A stretch of 64,000 bases of DNA from CBDAUN01 sp965214875 (GTDB taxonomy: Bacteria; Pseudomonadota; Gammaproteobacteria; Arenicellales; JAJDZL01), in NCBI GenBank assembly GCA_965214875.1, contig OZ243980.1:1736001-1800000 (forward strand), read 5' to 3'. Below are positions 8,896 through 17,089 of this stretch, piece by piece. The notes below the pieces were generated by a model. That model did not search any database, had not been told where the DNA came from, and saw only the letters and a program-made list of their open reading frames with translations. The first letter of the stretch is position 1. Each line of letters starts with the position of its first letter. The translations under genes and the position numbers were made by a program.

Positions 8896-9375
8896 CTACA
8901 GCAGGGCAAGCATCGATTCGGCATCGCTGATATCCAGGTCGGTTGCTTCTTCAACATTCAAAGCTGTTACTACACCATCATCGACGATCATTGCATACCG
9001 CCCTGAGCGTGTGCCAAGACCTGCAACAGACAGATCGAGCGAGATGCCGACCGCTTTGGTGAAACTGCAATTGCCGTCTGCGAGCATGAGGATTTTTTCC
9101 GCGTTTTGCTGCTCGCCCCAAGCGGCCATCACGAAGGGATCGTTTACCGATACGCAGGCGATCGTGTCGACCCCTTTATTGAAGAAATCGTCCGCTTTGA
9201 CAACATAGCCGGGCAAGTGCGCATTGGAGCAGGTCGGTGTGAAAGCGCCGGGTACAGCGAAAATGACTACTTTCTTTCCTTTGAAGATTTCATCGGTCGA
9301 AATTGCGGCAGGGCCTTTTGCGCCAAGCTGATGCAATGTTGCGTTTGGTATTTTGTCTCCTACTGCAATGGTCAT
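8896..9375 (-). CDS. Peroxiredoxin, Prx5 type
   Basis: A 159-residue cytosolic thiol peroxidase. The active-site motif PGAFTPTCS contains the peroxidatic Cys49, with the conserved Pro and Thr before it. The protein reduces hydrogen peroxide and alkyl hydroperoxides, usually with glutathione/glutaredoxin or thioredoxin. The fold pattern (GDKIP at the start, VNDPFVMAAW in the middle, RSGRYAMIVDDG near the end) is typical of the Prx5 group. It converges with the kinase gene (stop codons 11 bases apart) and is divergent from puuA, so it is a separate unit. Confidence 0.9.
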   Translation of the reverse strand: MTIAVGDKIPNATLHQLGAKGPAAISTDEIFKGKKVVIFAVPGAFTPTCSNAHLPGYVVKADDFFNKGVDTIACVSVNDPFVMAAWGEQQNAEKILMLADGNCSFTKAVGISLDLSVAGLGTRSGRYAMIVDDGVVTALNVEEATDLDISDAESMLALL

Positions 9376-9698
9376 GTTGGAATCTCCTGCAAATCAAATG
9401 GTTGCTGATGTACAAATGTAGTGCTCAAACTCGATTGCATGCTTGCTTTTGGCGAGAATGAGAGAAAAAGATTTGTTGCGAAAAGCTAATTATATCTGAC
9501 CTAAATGTGATGGTGCCGCGCGATGGAACGATCGGAAAAACAGTATCTCTTGATAGTGGCGCGCCGTCTTGGGCATCAAGCAATACAGAGAGTGCAAATG
9601 AATTCGAAAGTGAGATAATCCAAAGCATGGCAATGTCTCGCACTGCGCTATGCGAAGGAGAATAAGTTCGCACCTATGAAATATCTGGAACTGATGCA
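9376..9698. other. Divergent regulatory region with a short leader frame
   Basis: About 320 bases between the peroxiredoxin and the puuA-like gene. There is no larger gene. A short frame, ATG at 9676 to TGA at 9702 (MKYLELMQ), follows an AAGGAG sequence and its stop overlaps the puuA start as ATGA. It might couple translation of the puuA-like gene, whose own start lacks a close ribosome-binding site. Confidence 0.35.
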
Positions 9699-11093
9699 AT
9701 GACCGAATCATCGAGTCGTGCAATACAATCCGAAGCCGCCAATGCTATCGATGATTTTAAGAAGTTAATCGATAAGCACCCCGGACTGCGCTATCTGGAT
9801 GTAATTATGGCGGATAACTGTGCGCGCATTCGCGGCAAAAGAATTCCAATTGCTCAAGCAGGCAAGGTTTACGCCTCCGGCATCCAGTTGCCTGAAAGCA
9901 CCTATTTGCTGAGTGTGGATGGCAGCAGTTCCGATCCTGGCAATAGAGGATTCACCGATGGCGACCCTGATGGCACACTGTTCCCCATTCCGCGCCGAAC
10001 GCACTTGGCGCCATGGCACGCCATTCCTACGGCTCAAGTTTTAACAAGGCTTTGTACCGACAATGGCGCCCCTTGCATTACCGATCCAAGAAATATCGCT
10101 GAAATGGTTGCAGATACGTTTAATTCGTTGGGATTTTCGGCGAAAATCGCATTTGAACTTGAATTTTATTTGATTGATCCAAACACTTTGCCCGGTGAAG
10201 CTCCGCGTCCTGCGAAATCAAGATCGAAGATAAGTGATCTTGATCAAATACAGGTTTATTCTCTGTCAGATTTGGATGATCGCTACGAATTTATAGATTC
10301 AGTTCACAAGGCTTGTGAGGTTCAGGAAATTCCAGCCTCGATCATTACTAGCGAATTTGCACCTTCGCAATACGAAATAAATCTAAACCATGTAGATGAT
10401 CCGCTCACTGCCGCTGATCATTGCATCTTGTTGCGAAGAGTGGTGGAAGAATCGGCAAAGAAGCATGATATGCGTGCGACATTCATGCCGAAACCGTTCC
10501 TGGATCAGTCCGGGAGCGGAATGCACGTTCACATGAGCATGTTTGATGATATGCAAAACAATATTTTCGCGGGAGAGGACAAAACCGGCAGTGAAATGCT
10601 TCGCTTCGCAATTGGCGGATTGCTCGAAACTATCCCGGACATGCTTGCCATTTTTGCGCCCAACATCAATGCTTTCCGGAGATTCGAACCGGATATGTAT
10701 GTTCCGGTAAACCCTGCCTGGGGTTTCAATAATCGTTCGCTCGCAGTCCGAATCCCCGCGGGTGACAACAGCGCGCGCCGATTCGAGCATCGGGTTGCCA
10801 GCGCAGATGCCAATCCGTATCTTGTCCTAGCCGCGATACTCGCAGGGGTTCACCATGGTATCGAGAACCGAATCGAGCCGCGCAAGCCGAGCGATCTGGT
10901 CAATGCTGGCAGTCGCATCGATCCATCATGGCCATTTTCATGGATAGACGCGCTTGATCGCTTCAACGAATCGAGTTTTGCAAAATCCTATCTGACTGAT
11001 GAGTATGCCGAACTTCTGTATGAATTAAAACGAGGCGAAATGAAAGAGTTTCATCGCAAAATCACAGATCGCGAGTATCAATGGTACCTGTAG
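9699..11093 (+). CDS. puuA: Glutamine-synthetase-family ligase, gamma-glutamylputrescine synthetase-like
   Basis: A 464-residue member of the glutamine synthetase superfamily. Catalytic-domain motifs are FELEFYL (about residue 150), SEFAPSQYEINL (about 220), SGSGMHVHMS (about 270) and the Arg-rich ATP/phosphate region NNRSLAVRIPAGDNSARRFEHR (split over about 345-366). The length and the pairing with an FAD oxidoreductase match PuuA, which joins glutamate to putrescine in polyamine breakdown. The next gene overlaps by 13 bases, so the two are co-translated. A PuuD-like hydrolase is at 39534. Other amine substrates are possible for this subfamily, so the symbol is by resemblance. Confidence 0.75.
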   Translation: MTESSSRAIQSEAANAIDDFKKLIDKHPGLRYLDVIMADNCARIRGKRIPIAQAGKVYASGIQLPESTYLLSVDGSSSDPGNRGFTDGDPDGTLFPIPRRTHLAPWHAIPTAQVLTRLCTDNGAPCITDPRNIAEMVADTFNSLGFSAKIAFELEFYLIDPNTLPGEAPRPAKSRSKISDLDQIQVYSLSDLDDRYEFIDSVHKACEVQEIPASIITSEFAPSQYEINLNHVDDPLTAADHCILLRRVVEESAKKHDMRATFMPKPFLDQSGSGMHVHMSMFDDMQNNIFAGEDKTGSEMLRFAIGGLLETIPDMLAIFAPNINAFRRFEPDMYVPVNPAWGFNNRSLAVRIPAGDNSARRFEHRVASADANPYLVLAAILAGVHHGIENRIEPRKPSDLVNAGSRIDPSWPFSWIDALDRFNESSFAKSYLTDEYAELLYELKRGEMKEFHRKITDREYQWYL

Positions 11094-12439
11094 CGAGTTC
11101 CAGCCATAGCGAACAGTTTGCTGGACAAGCCAAGCACATCGACTCTTACTATGCCGCTACCGCATTCAATGCGCGAGATTACCCGCCGCTTTACGAGTCA
11201 ATGTCTTGCGATGTCTGTGTGATCGGTGGAGGGCTTACCGGTTTGTCTGCCGCGCTAAACCTTTCTGAAGACGGCTGGGATGTTGCGGTTTTGGAATCTC
11301 ATCGAATCGGCTGGGGTGCTTCCGGTCGAAATGGCGGTCAAGTCGGTACCGGCTTAAATCGATCTCAATCGAAGCTTGAACGAGATTACGGGCTTGAACG
11401 CGCAAAACTCCTTTGGGAGCTATGCGAAGAGGCCAAGCACTTGGTTCGCCACAGGGTCGAGCGTCATGGCATCCAATGCGACTATAAACGCGGAGTAGTC
11501 GGAGCGGCATATACATCGTCAGGTGCGCGTGGCTTTGAAAAAGAGATCGATCACCTGCAATCGCAGTATGGATCAAAATCGATACATTATCTTGACTCGC
11601 ACCAGATGCAAGAGATGTTTGGCGAGCGAGGCTACTATGGCGGCAAGCTTGACTCAGATGCAGGACACATTCATCCTCTGAATTATGCAATCGGGCTCGC
11701 CAGCACTTTTACGGAGTGTGGCGGACATATCTTTGAAAATACGCCAGCGATCGCCATTCGCGAGTTGTCGGATGATTCTGTAGCTGTTGATACTGCTGTT
11801 GGCGCTTGTGTCCGAGCAAAGATTCTGGTTGTCGCGTGCAACGCGTATCTTGGTTCGCTGGAACACAATCTCGCCCGCTTTATTCTTCCGATACACAGCT
11901 ATGTCATCGCAACCGAACCGCTGGCTGAACATCTTGCACGCTCGATCAATCGAGACGATGTCGCTGTCTATGATTCCAGAAATAATCTTGACTACTATCG
12001 CCTATCAGCAGACAAGCGAATGCTGTTCGGGGCAGGAGAGTCCTATGCGAATGAACTCATAGGAACGGACATCGACGCAAAGGTTCGCCCGCGCATGGTT
12101 TCTTTGTACCCGGAGTTGCGCGATGTGCGCATTGATTATCGCTGGGGTGGACTGATCGCGATGACCATGTCCAGATTGCCGGCGGTAGGGCGGTTTGGTC
12201 AGAATCGATACTATGCTCAAGGCTTTTCAGGGCACGGCGTGGCATTGACTGGGATTGTGGGCAAGACGATCGCTGAAACCATTTCCGGGCAAGACGACCG
12301 ATTCAATGCCTTTGCGAATGCGAGGCATCGGAAGTTCTCGTCGAATTCAAGCGTCAACTTGTTTCTCTACATGTTTGGTTTGTCGTACTGCATGTGGCGT
12401 GACTGGATTGACATCCAAGTAAGCAAGCTGGGCTTTTAA
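11081..12439 (+). CDS. puuB: FAD-dependent amine oxidoreductase, PuuB-like
   Basis: A 452-residue flavoprotein of the DAO family. The Rossmann motif CVIGGGLTGLSAALNLSEDG (about residues 45-64) binds FAD, followed by GASGRNGGQVGTGLNRS, which is typical of gamma-glutamylputrescine oxidase and relatives. Near the C-terminus YRWGGLIAMTMSRLPAVG and GFSGHGVALTG complete the FAD site. It would oxidise the product of the preceding ligase to the aldehyde, releasing ammonia and hydrogen peroxide; a peroxiredoxin lies just upstream. The start ATG or GTG overlaps the end of the puuA-like gene. Confidence 0.8.
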   Translation: MVPVASSSHSEQFAGQAKHIDSYYAATAFNARDYPPLYESMSCDVCVIGGGLTGLSAALNLSEDGWDVAVLESHRIGWGASGRNGGQVGTGLNRSQSKLERDYGLERAKLLWELCEEAKHLVRHRVERHGIQCDYKRGVVGAAYTSSGARGFEKEIDHLQSQYGSKSIHYLDSHQMQEMFGERGYYGGKLDSDAGHIHPLNYAIGLASTFTECGGHIFENTPAIAIRELSDDSVAVDTAVGACVRAKILVVACNAYLGSLEHNLARFILPIHSYVIATEPLAEHLARSINRDDVAVYDSRNNLDYYRLSADKRMLFGAGESYANELIGTDIDAKVRPRMVSLYPELRDVRIDYRWGGLIAMTMSRLPAVGRFGQNRYYAQGFSGHGVALTGIVGKTIAETISGQDDRFNAFANARHRKFSSNSSVNLFLYMFGLSYCMWRDWIDIQVSKLGF

Positions 12440-12525
12440 AGCCGCTCATGACGCGATGGATATCAGGACGACCATGTTCATGCATCGACATCAAAACGAA
12501 TTCTAATTGGTGTTGCAGGTAGCTA

Positions 12526-12821
12526 GTGTCTGTCAGAAAACCCTCTATTTCAGGCGCGAACCGGCGCTGGTCGGGGCAAAACACGGTCGTTGCAAGCCGG
12601 ATGCCGCGAAGCGGAGGGCGCAAGCGCCATTCCAATGTAACAGAATATGTCGCTTAGGAGGATTGCGGGCGGAATCCGCCCGCACGTTGCCTATGCGGCA
12701 TATTCTGTCGCAATAAGAACATGCCGGCCCGGCTCTTGCGGCTCCGTTCGCGATGCGACCCGCCAGATTGGCCCGCCAAGGCGCCGGCCCGGGCGTGAAA
12801 TAGGAGGTTTTCTGGCAGACA
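12526..12821. mobile_element. MITE 1, non-coding, flanked by TA
   Basis: A 296-base element with about 27-base terminal inverted repeats. The left end reads GTGTCTGTCAGAAAACC and the right end, on the other strand, GTGTCTGCCAGAAAACC. A TA dinucleotide flanks each end, as in IS630/mariner-type insertions. The inside is GC-rich with nested palindromes, including GCGGGCGGA/TCCGCCCGC at 12665-12683 and ACAGAATATG paired with its complement. It has no protein-coding capacity. MITE 2 at 17814-18038 has the same ends. It lies 23 bases upstream of the C-tract gene at 12845. Confidence 0.75.
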
Positions 12822-12844
12822 CTAATTACCGAGGAAAACAGCAA

Positions 12845-13387
12845 ATGAACCCTATGGTCAAATCCCCCCCCCCCCCTCGCTAAACTAGCCGCCCTGCTGC
12901 TGCTCGCAGTGACTGTACTGCCAGTGGCCAACGCCAATCCGGCCAACGGAATGATCGACGGCAACTACTCCAAGCAAATGCCGTCCTACTATCTTCACAA
13001 GCACCTGCGGCCGGGCGTGTTGAGAGCCTGCGTCCAGATAACCAGCAGCGGAACCGACAGGCTGACAGGAACCGTCAAGACTCAGGACCATGCCGGCACC
13101 TGGACGCTCCGGCGCACCGTTCGCTTGAGCCGGATTCGGGGCGTATAGCACCCAACAGGGACAGAGAAAACAACTTCGTTGCGCGTGGCGGACAGGAGCA
13201 CTGCCTTTTTAACTGGTCGGGCACCCAGCCAACGAACTGGTGCGGCGAACGGCGCTCCATAAAGCCGGCGCACGGCTGGACAGGAAAACTGATACCGGAT
13301 GCGTCAGAGCTGCGCGTCCAGGCGCGGGACCACATCATGAACATGCCGGGGCGCATCGTCTTGGCATACAATTCCACCTGCCCGTGA
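12845..13387 (+). pseudogene. C-tract secreted-protein gene, out of frame at C13 and frameshifted again downstream
   Basis: ATG at 12845 follows GAGGAAAACAGCAA. With thirteen C the frame reads M-N-P-M-V-K-S-P-P-P-P-R and stops at TAA 12881-12883. With twelve or fifteen C it would continue into a signal peptide (LAKLAALLLLAVTVLPVANA) and a short mature part that reaches the stop at 13146. A second break seems present: another frame, open from before 13130 to TGA at 13385, has protein-like content (NNFVARGGQEHCLFNWSG, later MNMPGRIVLAYNSTCP). The two parts probably belonged to one protein of about 170-180 residues. So the gene may be off through the tract and also decayed, unless the second shift is a sequencing error. 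Confidence 0.55.
12864..12876 (+). repeat. C13 homopolymer tract near the start codon
   Basis: Thirteen consecutive C beginning seven codons into the frame at 12845, followed by TCGCTAAACTAG. Twelve or fifteen C would put the signal peptide in frame; thirteen gives an immediate TAA. Confidence 0.85.
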
Positions 13388-13977
13388 TGGACTGAACCGC
13401 CCAGATAGGCACACGCAGGAGCGACCGGTGGATGGGGGTCCCCTTCCCGTCCTGCATGCAGTGCCTGCCAGAAAACCAGAAATCAAGCCGCAGCACATGG
13501 ATATCATGTGTTGCGGTCGCGTCTTCAGGAACTGAAGATTTGAGATGCGTGGCGATTTCGGGTTCGGGCGATTCTGTCCGAATCCCGCGACGACATCCCG
13601 GCCCTGCTGGCAGAGGCTATCATAAATCCACACTTAACTTCGTGAATAAGCATATCGGGGAGCCAGGCATGTTTGAGTAACCTGATCCATGAATAGAAAA
13701 TATAAGAGTACCTCGGGGCTTTGCGTGGCGTGATTTTCGAGAGACCTGCAGATTACCCACGCCCGGAATGCCTGTTGAGAGGCGTTGTCGCTGTTGGCGA
13801 TAACCTCGAAAAGGCAGTCCAATCCGCAGTTTTCGGTCAAGATTCGCTCTCCACTTGGTGGAAGAGATGCTTGGACCGTCTGCAATCACGTCCCCACCAT
13901 GGCGGTCAGCCGGCTTCTTACCTGCCGAGTCGCGGAAAGCCGGTTATATCCGAAGAAGAATACCGGGATGTCATGTC
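13388..13977. other. Gene-poor stretch before the IS481 derivative
   Basis: About 590 bases with no confident gene. An 83-codon minus-strand frame (13634-13885; contains GLDCLFEVIANS) is the best candidate, but overlapping frames of similar length exist and there is no clear ribosome-binding site. At 13458 the sequence GTGCCTGCCAGAAAACC resembles the MITE terminal repeat, and a weak complement (CTGGCAGAGGCTA) ends near 13620, so a degenerate MITE is possible. Confidence 0.3.
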
Positions 13978-14584
13978 TGTCCGGGTTCAGATACATGTGA
14001 GACCGCCCGCCTCCTCCCTTCGGACTACGTCCTTCGGGAGGAGGCGGGCGCGTGAAAATTTTCAGGTAGCATAGTGCTTCATGCAAATCCAACAGCCGAA
14101 AGGCGGGAGAATGCGCCATGCAAATCAAATGTCCGCATCGCAAATTTTATCGCTTTGGTCCGCGCCGTGCTGGTGCGCGAGCACGGCTTCGCGCCCAGCG
14201 CGTCCGCCACCGGGCGCATGAAGCCCAAGCGCCGGCGCTGCGGCGACCGCGGGCGAAAGCCCGGCCAGATGGTGCAGATCGACCACCTGAGCGTCTCCAT
14301 CGAGGCCGGCTTCTCGGTCAAGGAGTTCAAGGCCGCGTGCCTGGTCTCGAAGCTTTGCTACATGCGCGCCTACTCGGCCGGCCGCTACGAGTTCCACCAG
14401 TTCTACGACGGCGAGCTCAGCGTCGGCGCCCTGAACGTCGAGCTGGCCAAATTCGAGCGCTTCTACAACGCCTATCGGCCGCATCAGGCGCTCGGACAAC
14501 GCACGCCCATGCAGGCGCATAATGAAAACTTCAACCAAAGCGCACTTGCCGCCTAAAAAGTCTCACATGTAGTGAACCCGTACA
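13978..14584 (+). mobile_element. Internally deleted IS481-type element (copy 2)
   Basis: A 607-base element with the same ends as 815-2003: TGTCCGGGTTCAGATACAT at the left and, on the minus strand, TGTACGGGTTCACTACAT at the right. The same GC-rich hairpin lies just inside the left end. The orientation is opposite to the complete copy. The transposase inside has lost its middle, so it could move only with help from an intact copy. Confidence 0.8.
14118..14556 (+). pseudogene. IS481 transposase remnant with two internal deletions
   Basis: The frame starts as in the intact copy (MQIKCPHRKFYRF at 14118) and then jumps to the region before the integrase core (HGFAPSASATGRM) with a change of frame. 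QIDHLSV keeps the first catalytic Asp. The segment with the second Asp (VDGGSEF) and the Glu (NGCVERAN) is missing; the sequence resumes at GRYEFHQF and ends with QSALAA as in the intact gene. It cannot make an active transposase. Confidence 0.8.
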
Positions 14585-14617
14585 AAAACTTGAGTAATGA
14601 TCGGATAAGATAGGAGC

Positions 14618-14872
14618 ATGGCTGAACCCACTAATCACGAACTATCGGAACGGATTGCCGTTCTGGAGGAGAAGATGAACACCAAGCAGCAGGAATACAA
14701 GACCGACATTGCCCGGCTGGCTGAACAGATGGCCAACTGGAAGAGCGACATGGTGGATCGGGATATTGAGGCCGGAAAGAGAGAAAATCGACAGCTTCTC
14801 GCGATTCTCGGCGGGATCGCGGTGGCGACTACGATCCTCGGCGTGCTGATCGCCGGAATACCCGCGACATAA
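14618..14872 (+). CDS. Small coiled-coil protein with a C-terminal membrane helix
   Basis: 84 residues. Residues 5-55 are strongly charged with a heptad-like pattern (ERIAVLEEKMNTKQQEYK), predicted to form a coiled coil. Residues 61-82 are hydrophobic (LLAILGGIAVATTILGVLIAG), a single membrane anchor close to the C-terminus. An AGGAG sits almost on top of the ATG, so the real start may differ. Architecture resembles the protein at 19738-20013. Function unknown. Confidence 0.5.
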   Translation: MAEPTNHELSERIAVLEEKMNTKQQEYKTDIARLAEQMANWKSDMVDRDIEAGKRENRQLLAILGGIAVATTILGVLIAGIPAT

Positions 14873-15374
14873 GCTCCTACTACTACCGCCGTCAGCAGGC
14901 GGCGCCAACTGGCCTATCCAGTTGTTTCAGAATTCATAGCGCCCCTCATTCGCTGCTTGCCCCGGAGCCGTCCCAAAGCCGGCAACGAATGAGGGGCGCT
15001 TGTTTCATGCTTGGTGCGCCAGACTCGGTCACCCGTCCGATTGTGCCAGACTTGTTTCTTTTTCTCCGGTTGTGGGCAGGCTTCGCCCCGCCACTCGGTC
15101 TGCACCGCGAGTGACGGGGTGTCGGTCGGCGCAATTTCTCTCCCCAGTTATCCCGTTGGCACCGCCCTTTTCTCTCGATGATCTCCCCCGACAGCGGATC
15201 GGGGATCGGCCAGGCGATCGCCATCCGGCTCGCTCTGGCTTTCAGTGGCAACCGCGATGGCCGGCATCGCGCTCGCCAACTTGGATACCGGCGTGGCCGC
15301 CGCTACCCAAACCGCACCCCGGACCAGCCCGCCAAGACGGTCTGATCCGGCAAGAGGAATATCCTGTTGCAGGA
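14873..15374. other. Gene-less stretch with a terminator-like hairpin
   Basis: 500 bases without a convincing gene. It begins with the inverted repeat described at 14938-15000. The rest is GC-rich, with short overlapping frames on both strands, none with a start signal or a recognisable protein. Confidence 0.4.
14938..15000 (+). terminator. Long-stem inverted repeat followed by a T-rich sequence
   Basis: A perfect 15-base inverted repeat AGCGCCCCTCATTCG (14938-14952) and CGAATGAGGGGCGCT (14986-15000), with a 33-base loop and TGTTTC after the stem. It could end transcription of the small gene at 14618; the large loop is unusual for a terminator. Confidence 0.5.
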
Positions 15375-15898
15375 TCAGTCATCGTCCCGAATGGCGATCC
15401 CCAGGAAGCGAACCGGATCGTACGCTACCACAATGAGGTAGTTCTGCCGGTCTGACCGAACGCTGTCGTCTGGAATGGAGACGGTAAACAAGATCCGATT
15501 CGTTACCATGAGTGTGCCGCCAACATCATGCTCAATGCCAAAGTTCGGATTGCAGATCATCCTGCCGCTGCGCGCCCATTCACCCCGGATATTGATGCCG
15601 ATATTGCCGCGCACACCGCTCTCGCAGTGGACCCCGCCCGGAGGGCATGCGGTCGTGTTCCACACGTCTAGGCAGATAGTCTGAGGCTTGCGCGCCGGGC
15701 AGTCGTTGGGCACTGAGAATTCAATGATTGCATTGTTGTTGCCTAAGTCACCCTCTATGAGTTCGCCGTTCGGGGAGGTCTTTTGGAGCTTGCCATCGCT
15801 AATGTCGCATCGGGCCAGCACTGCATTTGGCAACACGGCAGTGAGGGTTGTTAATCTAGCGAGGAGGTGGGGGGAGTGAATCTGGTTGAAATCTTCAC
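15375..15898 (-). CDS. C-tract secreted-protein gene, out of frame at C6
   Basis: The promoter-to-RBS region matches the gene at 744: ACCGGTACAAT, then TTCAACTTCGGAG, then GTG at 15898 nine bases later. From that GTG the frame reads M-K-I-S-T-R-F-T-P-P-T-S-S-L-D and stops at TAA. One extra C in the C6 tract would give H-L-L-A-R-L and a signal peptide (ends near NAVLA) followed by a mature part of about 145 residues with several cysteines (CDISDG, CPARKPQTICLDVW, CPPGGVHC). The frame of the mature part is open to 15375. It is also open upstream of the GTG, but that extension has no start signals. Function unknown; probably exported when on. Confidence 0.55.
15869..15874 (-). repeat. C6 tract near the start of the 15898 gene
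   Basis: Six G on the plus strand, C6 on the coding strand, nine codons after the GTG at 15898. Seven C (or four) would open the frame into the signal peptide. Six is short for slippage, so this copy may be locked off. Confidence 0.6.
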
Positions 15899-16097
15899 TT
15901 TTGTTTACTCCGAAGTTGAATCGAATACACCTATTGTACCGGTTCCGGCTTCTGCGAAACGGGTTTGTTTTGCACACCGGGCCACTGCCTTGATCTGCAA
16001 TATCGAATGCCACACTGCTAATCAATCAAGTTTGAAACTGATAACTGCTATTGTTTTAAACGGTAGTATCTCAGTTTGAAAATCATTCTTTTCCCTT

Positions 16098-16660
16098 AAA
16101 ACCGCGTTAGGGTGGCTGCAAAAGGGGATAAAGCCTTAATGGGGTTTTTGGGCCAAACAAAATTTCACCCGCTGGGCGAACCCGATCGGAGCAAGGCTTT
16201 ATGGACATCCAATCCTGCAAGATTTCCGCCGCGAAAGGCAAATCGGCTTCGCGAAGCGGCTTGGCGGCGCTCGCCGAGCCGGTGCGTAAGCTGGGGCTCG
16301 ACGCGCGTTTCGAGCGGCCGGTGCCGGAGCCGGGCAGCAACCGCGGCTTGCGCCCGGGCGCCTACCTGGCGACGTTCATGCTGATGATGCACGAGGGCTC
16401 GCGGCATCTGAGCGGAGTGGCGCAGCTGCGCGAGGAGCGGCCGCTGCTGGAGCTGCTCGGCATCCGCCGGCTGCCGGGCGACGATGCCTTGGGCCGGTGG
16501 CTGCGGCGACAGGGCGCGGCGCATCGAGACCTTTCGCCGGCGGCCCTGCTGCAGAGCGGGCAAGATCGTGCGCCATGCCCGAGGCCGGGTCCTGAAGCTG
16601 TGCGGCGCGCCGCCTGAGTGAGGCGGTCGGCATGATCCGGGCGATGGCCCTGGCGCCGTA
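16098..16660 (+). mobile_element. IS1380-type element remnant
   Basis: Its left end (16098-16235) is the inverted counterpart of bases 1-138. It contains the inverted pair ATAAAGCCTT (16126) and AAGGCTTTAT (16192), which may fold over the transposase start. A deleted transposase gene follows. The right end could not be placed; bases after 16660 show no matching terminal repeat that I can see. Confidence 0.65.
16201..16621 (+). pseudogene. IS1380-type transposase, internally deleted
   Basis: The N-terminal part is clear: MDIQSCKISAAKGKSASRSG at 16201, then MLMMHEGSRHLSGVAQLREE and LGIRRLPGDDALGRWLRRQG, the conserved N-terminal domain of this family. After about residue 105 the frame changes, and a different frame gives the family C-terminus (KIVRHARGRVLKLCG) ending at TGA 16619-16621. 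The whole catalytic core of about 300 residues is missing. Confidence 0.7.
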
Positions 16661-17089
16661 GCCCGCCCGCTCAGAAAAATTGCCCCGGTCGCGAAAAAAA
16701 GTCATTGCGTCCCGATGCGTTGCGGATTATCAGTGACCCTTCGCCCTGTTTCGGTCTCGCCGCCTCTTCCGCCTCCGGCACGGGCGCAAACTCGCCCGGC
16801 ACCGCCGCGGCGAGTGCAAAAATATCTCCGCACCGCGTATTTCGGCGGAAAATCCGCCAAAAAAAATCTCTAACGCGGATTTTGGGGTTGTCGATGAGGT
16901 TTCGGCGCATCCAAGAATGCGCCTGCCAGAATATGCCCGCAGGCGCCGCTAGCCTCCGGAAGACGGGCGGCGGCGGTCCGCAGCGACCGGGACGGTCCGG
17001 ATGCCGCCGCGCCCGTGTCAGGCTGCCATTGCCGCTACCGGCATCCCCACATGTTGTGCCAATCGGTGTTGCCCTGGGTCGAGCTCCAC
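16661..17089. other. Gene-less stretch after the IS1380 remnant
   Basis: Frames here are GC-driven, with Arg/Ala/Gly-rich translations and no start signals. Around 16816-16880 an A-rich patch with short inverted words (GGCGGAAAATCCGCC) occurs. I see no gene. Confidence 0.35.

Noticed and set aside
13457..13621. A third MITE with degenerate GTGCCTGCCAGAAAACC end
   Set aside because: The right end matches too poorly and no TA flanks both sides; kept only as a note in the gene-poor entry.
15245..15436. Small plus-strand frame starting MATAMAGIALANLDTG
   Set aside because: No ribosome-binding site, Pro/Arg-rich tail typical of random GC-rich sequence, and it overlaps the end of the 15375-15898 gene.
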